Position numbers and translations under genes: made by a program. Shown piece by piece: positions 6,485 through 12,823 of a DNA stretch of 16,510 nt. Below the pieces are notes generated by a model. That model had not been told where the DNA came from. It ran no database searches and saw only the letters and a program-made list of their open reading frames with translations. How positions within the stretch are numbered: the first letter of the stretch is position 1; every line of letters starts with the position of its first letter. Source of the DNA: Syntrophomonas sp. UBA1376 (GTDB taxonomy: Bacteria > Bacillota > Syntrophomonadia > Syntrophomonadales > Syntrophomonadaceae); NCBI GenBank assembly GCA_002305535.1, contig DBRE01000066.1, positions 4,034 to 20,543 of the forward strand, written 5' to 3'.

Positions 6485-7183
6485 ATGGATCATGCTGTTC
6501 AAATCAGCGATTTGCGCAAAGTATATCGGGTGGGTGAAGAAAAGGTGATAGCCTTGGATAATGTGTCATTGACCATTGAGCCAGGTGAGATCTGCTGCAT
6601 TTTGGGAACCTCCGGTTCGGGCAAGTCTACTTTGCTTAACATGTTAGCAGGACTGGAAAAACCCACCCGCGGAGAAATCTACTTGCTGGGCAAATCCATC
6701 CATAAAATGGATGAACGGCAGTTAGCCCATTTCCGTCAACGCTATCTGGGGTTCATTTTTCAGTCCTATCATCTGCTGCCCGCTTTGACAGCCTTGGAAA
6801 ATGTCAGCCTTCCTTTGACTTTTCGAGGGATAGACCGCCACACCCGCCAACGTCAGGCCCGGCAAATACTGACAGCGGTAGGATTAAGCAAACATTTGCG
6901 CCACCGTCCTACCCAAATGAGTGGAGGACAACAGCAACGGGTGGGAATTGCCCGGGCATTTGTAGGCAGACCCCCACTGATATTGGCTGATGAACCCACT
7001 GGTAATTTGGATTCTACCACCACTCGGGAAGTGATGGATCTTATTATTGATTTGGCCCATCAGCACCAACAAACCTTACTGATCGTCACCCATGATCAAG
7101 AGGTGGCGTCCTATGCCGACCGAATCATCCATGTCCTGGACGGTCGTATCGAAAGTATTGAAAATAACACAAAGAGGGGCTGA
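6485..7183 (+). CDS. ABC transporter ATPase, MacB/LolD (MacAB-FtsE) class
   Basis: Cytoplasmic ATP-binding subunit, 232 residues, that should power the permease encoded two genes downstream. All nucleotide-site motifs are present: Walker A GTSGSGKS (41-48), Q-loop Gln93 (FIFQSYHLLP), signature MSGGQ (145-149, Met in place of the usual Leu), Walker B LILADE (165-170), D-loop NLDS and switch His203 (VTHD). The FQ-x-YHLLP-LTALENV wording is typical of the LolD/MacB/FtsE group, which works by mechanotransmission rather than substrate import. I prefer the ATG at 6485. An in-frame GTG at 6467 has no ribosome site upstream and would add 6 residues. It is the first gene of a three-gene operon, with the next gene starting 4 nt after its stop. 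The substrate is unknown. Confidence 0.95.
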   Translation: MDHAVQISDLRKVYRVGEEKVIALDNVSLTIEPGEICCILGTSGSGKSTLLNMLAGLEKPTRGEIYLLGKSIHKMDERQLAHFRQRYLGFIFQSYHLLPALTALENVSLPLTFRGIDRHTRQRQARQILTAVGLSKHLRHRPTQMSGGQQQRVGIARAFVGRPPLILADEPTGNLDSTTTREVMDLIIDLAHQHQQTLLIVTHDQEVASYADRIIHVLDGRIESIENNTKRG

Positions 7184-7187
7184 AGTC

Positions 7188-8882
7188 ATGGGGAATAATG
7201 CCCGCTGGGCACTGCTATTAATCATTTTGTTCTGCTGCTTGCTACCGATTCCACTGTTGGCAGTAGAGCCACCCGCTGATCCGCCGATCACCGTTTATAT
7301 TCCCGAATATACGGAGCCGGATCCTATTTTAGTTATCGCTGATGACCGTTGGATGCCGGTGTTTGAGGCTGGGAGCAAAGCCCAATTGAACATACCGATT
7401 AAAAACGTGGGAGGCAGGGCTTACAATACGGTAATATCATTAAACGTGAGTGATCCTAAGAGTCTTCCTTTCGAAGCAGATAAAATGGCATTTAACCGGT
7501 ACATATCGAGCTTTACTGGTCAAACTGTCTATAGCATCCCTATTACCATTCCGGCTAATACTGCTCCCGGGACTTATCCCCTACAAATAAGTGCCAACTA
7601 TCAAAGTGCCTCTGGTGGTGGTGGTAGTGCTTCCGCCACCGTCTACATAAAAATAACCAGTGATCTGCGCCAACCCCAGCTCAAACTGCTGGGCTTACAA
7701 ATGGAAGGCGATAAGTTAAAAGCAGGGTCTACTCAGGTAGTGAAACTCAACCTGAAAAATGACAGTGATATACCTATCAATTCCATCAACTTACGCTTAA
7801 ATGGCTTTTCCACCGAGGGAATCAATCTGGATAACTGGCCGGATACCCAGTTTGTCAAAGCTATGGAAGCGGGCGAACTACACCCCGTGGAATTCAGACT
7901 TCAGGCAGGTTCCAAGATGGAAAGCGGAACCTACCCTCTGGATCTGGCTATCGAATTCCAGGATCAATACCATCACAAATACACTCAGGAGCAAAAAGTC
8001 TATGTGCCGGTTGCCGGCAAAGGTGAACAAGATGATTTGCTCCCCCGGATCCTGTTGGAGGACTATTATCTGGGAGACGACTATGTGCAAGCCGGCCAGA
8101 CCTTTCCACTGACTCTATTGTTCAGAAATACCAGTAAAAACACTGCTGTAGCCAATATTAAAGTCAGCCTCTCATCAGAAGGAGATATCTTTGCCCCGGT
8201 AGGCAGCAGCAGTTCCTTTTACTTCCCGGAAATCTCTCCCGGGGAGGCCGTTGAGCACACTATCCGGCTCCATCCCCAGCCCAATGCCGAACACAAAGTA
8301 TATTCCCTGGTAGCCCAACTGGATTATCAGGACGAAGACGGCAACCAGCTAAAAGATCAAGAAACCATCAGCTTGCCGGTCGTCAAGGAAATCAAGCTGG
8401 TGACTTCAGATGTGGAGATTTCTCCCGAAGTGTATATGGGCAGTCCTACCAGTATCACTTTGGATCTATATAACACCGGGCGCAGTACCGTCCGTAACCT
8501 CATGATAACTACGGAAGGAGACTTCGAGGTTCAGAACGGAACCTTGTTTATAGGCAACCTTGAAGCAGGCCACGACGACTATTATGATGCCACCTTGGTT
8601 CCCGCCCAGGAGGGCGAACTACCGGGCAAGGTCATCATCTCCTATGAAGATGAATTGGGGCAGCCCTATCAGCTGGAAAAGGCTTTCACTCTTACAGTAA
8701 TGCCGGCTGCGCCCCCACCCATGTTCGGCCCGGAAATGCCTTTGGAAGAAACGGCTCAGAGCCCTCTCAAAAAATGGATGATAGCTGGCGGTATTTTGTT
8801 GTTACTAGCCACTGTGATCACTATAATACTCATTCGTCGCCGTCATCACCGCCGCATGAAAGAAGTTGAACTGGATGAATAA
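7188..8882 (+). CDS. Exported, C-terminally anchored protein with four CARDB/Ig-like repeats
   Basis: 564 residues. A signal peptide (about 1-25, hydrophobic core LLLIILFCCLLPIPLLA) is followed by four extracytoplasmic beta-sandwich-like repeats at roughly 60-157, 165-275, 290-398 and 405-505. Each repeats a pattern of the form 'G-x-hydrophobic-x-L-x-hydrophobic-x-N-x-G/S' and later 'G-x-Y/E-H-x-hydrophobic', such as NIPIKNVGG, KLNLKNDSD, TLLFRNTSK and TLDLYNTGR. This resembles CARDB or COG1361-type S-layer-related domains. A single membrane helix (about 528-549) and a short basic tail put the C-terminus in the cytoplasm. The ATG at 7188 has AGAGGGG 8 nt upstream and begins at the signal peptide; a longer open frame from 7092 lies inside the ATPase gene. 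Placed between ATPase and permease, it is probably a dedicated partner in the position that MacA adaptors hold in Gram-negative systems. No MacA-like sequence is seen. Confidence 0.88.
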   Translation: MGNNARWALLLIILFCCLLPIPLLAVEPPADPPITVYIPEYTEPDPILVIADDRWMPVFEAGSKAQLNIPIKNVGGRAYNTVISLNVSDPKSLPFEADKMAFNRYISSFTGQTVYSIPITIPANTAPGTYPLQISANYQSASGGGGSASATVYIKITSDLRQPQLKLLGLQMEGDKLKAGSTQVVKLNLKNDSDIPINSINLRLNGFSTEGINLDNWPDTQFVKAMEAGELHPVEFRLQAGSKMESGTYPLDLAIEFQDQYHHKYTQEQKVYVPVAGKGEQDDLLPRILLEDYYLGDDYVQAGQTFPLTLLFRNTSKNTAVANIKVSLSSEGDIFAPVGSSSSFYFPEISPGEAVEHTIRLHPQPNAEHKVYSLVAQLDYQDEDGNQLKDQETISLPVVKEIKLVTSDVEISPEVYMGSPTSITLDLYNTGRSTVRNLMITTEGDFEVQNGTLFIGNLEAGHDDYYDATLVPAQEGELPGKVIISYEDELGQPYQLEKAFTLTVMPAAPPPMFGPEMPLEETAQSPLKKWMIAGGILLLLATVITIILIRRRHHRRMKEVELDE

Positions 8883-10239
8883 GCGCGATATTGTGCAGAT
8901 GAGTCTGGTCAACATGCTACGGCGCAAAACCCGAACCTTTCTGACTGTTATCGGAGTGATCATCGGTACCAGTTCTATTGTGGTAATGATGTCACTGGGA
9001 TTGGCTATGGACAAAACCTTCCAGGATCAGTTAGGGCAAATGGGCAGTCTTAATATCATCGAGGTCTACCCTTTCGCCCCTTATATAGAAGGAAGCATGG
9101 CCTACCGTAGTGATGAGGTACGTTTGGATGATCAGACTATACAGCAATTTGCGGCTATCCCTGGGGTTGATGCCGTAATGCCCCTGAAGAACGTTTATAT
9201 GCGAATAGTCGCTGGTCGGATGGTGGCTGACATGCCTATTGTGGGTATAAAACCTGAGCTGTTGGAGGCTTTCGATTTCGAAGCCGAAAAGGGTCGCTTG
9301 CTACATGCCGGCGATAAGGAGGCCATCATTTTCGGTAAATATGTGGCTGACTTTTTCTATAACCCCCGTCTGCCCAATCAATATGGAAGGCCTAATCCTT
9401 CCGACCAGCCGCAAGTAGAACTGATTAGCAATAACCTGCTGATGACTGCGGATTTTAGCTATGGCGAACGCCGCCGATCTTCGGAGGGCAATCAGGAAAG
9501 TAAGCCACCTCAACCCCACGAAATCAAAGGTGTCGGCATAATCAAAGAAAGCGGCGATGAGAAGGACTATCAGGCTTACATGAGCTTGGAGGCCCTGGAA
9601 AAAATCCAAAAGGAGGATGAGCGCTTCCAGCGTTCACAATCCACGGATCGCTTGTTGCGCAGCAATGGTTCCCAACAAAATGGTTATGAACAGGTCAAAG
9701 TAAAGGTGGAAGACTTGGAATTAGTTGAGGCAGTTCAAGAACAGATCAAGAACATGGGCTTTCAATCCCACAGTTTACTGGATATGTTGAACACCATGAA
9801 AAAGACCTCCCGCACCCTGCAGGCTATTCTGGGTGGCATAGGCGCAGTGAGTCTGTTAGTGGCAGCCATTGGTATCACCAATACCATGGTTATGAGTATT
9901 TATGAGCGAACCAAAGAGATCGGAGTCATGAAAGTTCTGGGAGCCGACCTCAAGGATATCGGCACCATGTTTTTATTTGAGGCTGGTTTGATTGGACTGG
10001 CGGGAGGAGGCTTAGGAGTTGCCTTCAGCTACTTAGTGTCCCTGCTGTTAAACCGTTTGTCGGCAGGGTTTATGGGCGGGATGATGGGAGGTGCTCCCGG
10101 GCAAATCTCCATTATAACTCCGGTTCTGGCCGTGAGCGCTCTGGTTTTTTCGACCATGATCGGCCTCATAGCCGGTTATTTACCGGCCCGGCGAGCTATG
10201 CACCTCAGTGCTTTGGACGCTCTCCGGGCAGAGACCTAA
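8875..10239 (+). CDS. MacB-like FtsX-domain ABC permease
   Basis: 454 residues with the MacB layout. TM1 is at about 21-43, after RRKTRTFLTVIGVIIGTSS. A large extracytoplasmic domain (about 46-315) follows, then an FtsX domain with TM2 (about 318-342), TM3 (368-393) and TM4 (415-437). The cytoplasmic coupling segment IYERTKEIGVMKVLGA (342-357) is the family signature, and the C-terminus ALDALRAE matches the usual MacB ending. The loop between TM3 and TM4 is Gly/Met-rich (FMGGMMGGAPG). The ATG at 8875 overlaps the stop of the previous gene by 8 nt, with AAAGAAG about 9 nt upstream; a TTG at 8866 is an alternative. A family homodimer would bind two ATPase subunits. Export of a peptide or lipid, or signal transmission to the cell envelope, are all possible; the sequence does not decide. 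Confidence 0.93.
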   Translation: MNKRDIVQMSLVNMLRRKTRTFLTVIGVIIGTSSIVVMMSLGLAMDKTFQDQLGQMGSLNIIEVYPFAPYIEGSMAYRSDEVRLDDQTIQQFAAIPGVDAVMPLKNVYMRIVAGRMVADMPIVGIKPELLEAFDFEAEKGRLLHAGDKEAIIFGKYVADFFYNPRLPNQYGRPNPSDQPQVELISNNLLMTADFSYGERRRSSEGNQESKPPQPHEIKGVGIIKESGDEKDYQAYMSLEALEKIQKEDERFQRSQSTDRLLRSNGSQQNGYEQVKVKVEDLELVEAVQEQIKNMGFQSHSLLDMLNTMKKTSRTLQAILGGIGAVSLLVAAIGITNTMVMSIYERTKEIGVMKVLGADLKDIGTMFLFEAGLIGLAGGGLGVAFSYLVSLLLNRLSAGFMGGMMGGAPGQISIITPVLAVSALVFSTMIGLIAGYLPARRAMHLSALDALRAET

Positions 10240-10268
10240 AGGTTTTGAAATCAATAGCTGATCTACGG

Positions 10269-10326
10269 CGGGCTAAACCACGTATTCCAGGATCAACTGC
10301 TCCTGCATACGTTTTAGCCCGTTTTT
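10269..10326 (+). terminator. Intrinsic terminator of the ABC operon, inside disA
   Basis: On the plus strand CGGGCTAAA (10269-10277) pairs with TTTAGCCCG (10313-10321), and ACGTAT (10280-10285) with ATACGT (10307-10312). A 2-nt bulge lies between the two helices, and CAGGA/TCCTG inside the loop extends the fold. Five T follow (10322-10326). All but a few bases of the structure are the last codons and stop of the convergent disA gene. On the minus strand no T-tract follows, so it serves the plus-strand operon. Confidence 0.8.
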
Positions 10327-11346
10327 GATAGAGCGAGCTCGCACCTCACCAATGCCTTCAACTTCGTCCAGTTCTTCAATGGTGGCCCGCAGAATATGAC
10401 TGAGCAGACCAAAACGATCTACTAGGTTATCAATGATTGGGACGGGTATGCGCGGAAGTTTTTGCAGCATCCGATAACCACGGGGTGATACCTGCTGATC
10501 AAGGTGACTGGTAGTACTGCCTAGTGCCAAAATCTTGGCAATAAATACTGAATCAGAGATATCCTCTTCAAAACCCCGTAGCAGGTTGTTCATTATTTCC
10601 TGTGGTGAACGTTCGGTCATATTGGAGTAATCCTGAATAATATAGAGGGCTTCATCATGCACATTGGCTACAAGTTCATCCAACTGCATTTTTACCAAAC
10701 GCCCTTCAGTTCCCAGCTCAGCAATATAATTTTCGATCTCCTGGGCAATATGCAAGACTTTAATGCTGCGGCGCAGTACTCCACACACTTCTGATAAAGT
10801 GACCATGTCTTCGAATTCCAATCCGCCCAATCTCTGCAGTTCCCGGATCAAAACGTTGCGATACTTCTCCAGGGTCTGCAAAGCCTGGTTGGCCTTGACC
10901 AGAATAGTCGACAGTTCTCTCAGACGAAAAGTAGTATTACCTTGGTATAAAGTAACCATTTGACGGCGCTGTGATATAGCCACCACCAATACCCCTACCT
11001 GGCGGGCCACTCTCTGGGCAGTACGATGCCTAATACCGGTCTCATTTGAAGGTATTTGGGCATCAGGATCCAACTGAGCATTGGCGATTAAGATCTTGGA
11101 GGCATCACTGCTCATAATAATGGCCCCATCCATTTTCGCTAATTCATACAATCGGGCTGGAGAATACTCGCAATTGATCTCAAACCCCCCGCTCACCAGC
11201 TTCATCAACTCCGGAGAATCCCCTACCACGATCAGTCCTCCGGTATTAGCTTGCAGGACATTTTCGATACCTAAGCGAAATAGAGTTCCGGGTGCCAGCA
11301 TCTGCAAATAGTTGCGAAAATTGCCTTGATAAATGTCTTCCACCAC
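10273..11346 (-). CDS. disA: DNA integrity scanning protein DisA, diadenylate cyclase
   Basis: Makes cyclic di-AMP from two ATP while scanning chromosomal DNA; branched recombination intermediates inhibit the activity. It has 357 residues, the normal length. The N-terminal DAC domain (about 1-140) has the catalytic DGA at 73-75 and RHR at 106-108, within TGIRHRTA where many relatives have TGTRHRTA. A helical spine follows. The C-terminal helix-hairpin-helix (EVEGIGEVRARSI, about 329-341) contacts DNA. It starts at GTG 11346, one base after the radA stop, with GGAGG 6 nt upstream; the next codon is also GTG and could be used instead. RadA is a known functional partner that modulates DisA in Bacillus. 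The last codons double as the terminator of the convergent ABC operon. Confidence 0.97.
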   Translation of the reverse strand: MVEDIYQGNFRNYLQMLAPGTLFRLGIENVLQANTGGLIVVGDSPELMKLVSGGFEINCEYSPARLYELAKMDGAIIMSSDASKILIANAQLDPDAQIPSNETGIRHRTAQRVARQVGVLVVAISQRRQMVTLYQGNTTFRLRELSTILVKANQALQTLEKYRNVLIRELQRLGGLEFEDMVTLSEVCGVLRRSIKVLHIAQEIENYIAELGTEGRLVKMQLDELVANVHDEALYIIQDYSNMTERSPQEIMNNLLRGFEEDISDSVFIAKILALGSTTSHLDQQVSPRGYRMLQKLPRIPVPIIDNLVDRFGLLSHILRATIEELDEVEGIGEVRARSIKNGLKRMQEQLILEYVV

Positions 11347-11347
11347 A

Positions 11348-12703
11348 TCACCCCTCCGTCATACGTTCTACCAAATCATCAATGGTGCGCACTTGTATAA
11401 GTTCCAAGCGTGAACCTGGATAAACCCTCCTAACAGAGCTTTCTGGTAGTATTACCTTTCTAAACCCCATTCTGTCAATTTCCTTGAGGCGCTGTTCTAA
11501 AAATGGCACCGGCCGGATCTGTCCCGATAGACTTAATTCCCCTATAAAAACTGTATCAGCGGCAATAGGTTTTTCGCGATAGCTGGATACAATGGCAGCA
11601 GCAATAGCCAAATCGACAGAGGGATCTTTTAAGAAAAGTCCTCCGGTCACCTTCAAGTACACATCATGAGTTGCCAGCGGATAGCCGCGCCGCTTTTCCA
11701 AAATGGCTATTATCAACGACAAGCGGTTTTGGTCTATACCTGATGCCATCCGGCGAGCATAGCCCGGCCCGGCACTAGCTACCAGTGATTGCACTTCGAT
11801 CAACAAGGGGCGGCTTCCCTCAAAGCTGGAAGATATAGCTGTGCCACTGCTGACATTTTGTCCAGGGCTAAGAAAAACGTAAGAAGGGTCATTTACTTCC
11901 ACCAGACCCTGTCCACTCATTTCCATTAATCCGATCTCATCAGTAGAGCCGTAACGGTTCTTGACACCGCGCAGCAGGCGAAAGGAGACATTCTTATCAC
12001 CTTCGAAGTAGATAACTACGTCCACAATATGTTCCAGAACCCGAGGCCCGGCCAAAGCCCCTTCCTTGGTTACATGGCCTACCAGAAAAAAGGTGGTTTC
12101 GGTACGTTTAGCATACTCCAATATATGGGCGGTACATTCACGCAATTGGGCTACACTGCCGGGAATAGAACTAATACGGGGAGTATATACAGTCTGAATA
12201 GAATCAACGATGACCACAGCTGGTTTCAAATCCTTCAGGCTGGCTTCCAGTTGATCTATGTTTTGCTCGTTTAACAGATATACTCCATCTTCCTCAATGC
12301 CCAGACGCAGAGAACGCAAACGTAACTGTTTCATAGATTCTTCTCCAGACAGGTAAACTACCTTTTGTCCAGAGCGAGCTAAGTCACTGGCTACCTGCAA
12401 GAGCAGGGTGGATTTGCCTATGCCAGGATCTCCACCTAATAGTATTAGTGAACCCGGTACGATTCCTCCGCCCAGCACTCGATCTAATTCGGAGTTACCG
12501 GTGGGCATACGATGTAATTCGTCTTGTGTAATCTCCTGCAGAGGTATGGGATGAGTAATGGGTTGCAAGGGGTGGTTTTTAGGTTGGTTTACTGTCTCCT
12601 CAATTAGACTGTTCCAGGTAGAACATCCGGGACATCGGCCCAGCCACTTGGAAGATTCATACCCACATTCGCTGCAGACAAAGCGATTTATCATTTTACT
12701 CAT
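11348..12703 (-). CDS. radA: DNA repair protein RadA (Sms), branch-migration helicase
   Basis: RecA-related helicase that helps process recombination intermediates; 451 residues. The N-terminal zinc finger has Cys10, Cys13, Cys24 and Cys27. The RecA-like core has Walker A GGDPGIGKST (90-99), Walker B VVIVDS (163-168) and the RadA-specific KNRYGS at 248-253. The C-terminal Lon-protease-like domain (about 270-451) acts as an oligomer scaffold and DNA channel in known homologues and lacks peptidase function. The ATG at 12703 has AGGTGA close upstream; an ATG 9 nt inside is a weaker alternative. It heads a radA-disA pair and is separated from clpC by a terminator and a likely promoter. Confidence 0.97.
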   Translation of the reverse strand: MSKMINRFVCSECGYESSKWLGRCPGCSTWNSLIEETVNQPKNHPLQPITHPIPLQEITQDELHRMPTGNSELDRVLGGGIVPGSLILLGGDPGIGKSTLLLQVASDLARSGQKVVYLSGEESMKQLRLRSLRLGIEEDGVYLLNEQNIDQLEASLKDLKPAVVIVDSIQTVYTPRISSIPGSVAQLRECTAHILEYAKRTETTFFLVGHVTKEGALAGPRVLEHIVDVVIYFEGDKNVSFRLLRGVKNRYGSTDEIGLMEMSGQGLVEVNDPSYVFLSPGQNVSSGTAISSSFEGSRPLLIEVQSLVASAGPGYARRMASGIDQNRLSLIIAILEKRRGYPLATHDVYLKVTGGLFLKDPSVDLAIAAAIVSSYREKPIAADTVFIGELSLSGQIRPVPFLEQRLKEIDRMGFRKVILPESSVRRVYPGSRLELIQVRTIDDLVERMTEG

Positions 12704-12720
12704 TAAATCACCTAAAATAT

Positions 12721-12751
12721 ATTATATCGCACTAAAGGGGAAAGCTGTCTA
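12721..12751 (-). promoter_or_regulatory. Candidate promoter of radA-disA
   Basis: The minus strand has TATAAT at 12726-12721. TAGACA (12751-12746) lies 19 nt before it, two nt longer than optimal. The position, after the clpC terminator and just ahead of the radA ribosome site, supports it. Confidence 0.5.
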
Positions 12752-12781
12752 AAAAATCCAGCTACTTGTCTAATTATCCAC

Positions 12782-12812
12782 AAAAAAGCAGGGAATCCTA
12801 AAAATTCCCTGC
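12782..12812 (-). terminator. Intrinsic terminator of the mcsA-mcsB-clpC operon
   Basis: On the minus strand GCAGGGAAT (12812-12804) pairs perfectly with ATTCCCTGC (12796-12788) around a 7-nt loop, followed by six T (12787-12782). It begins 11 nt after the clpC stop. Confidence 0.94.
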
Positions 12813-12823
12813 TAATATATGGT

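Noticed and set aside
7092..7187. Extension of the repeat-protein gene back to 7092
   Set aside because: These codons overlap the ATPase gene in another frame and would bury the signal peptide. The ATG at 7188 has a good ribosome site.
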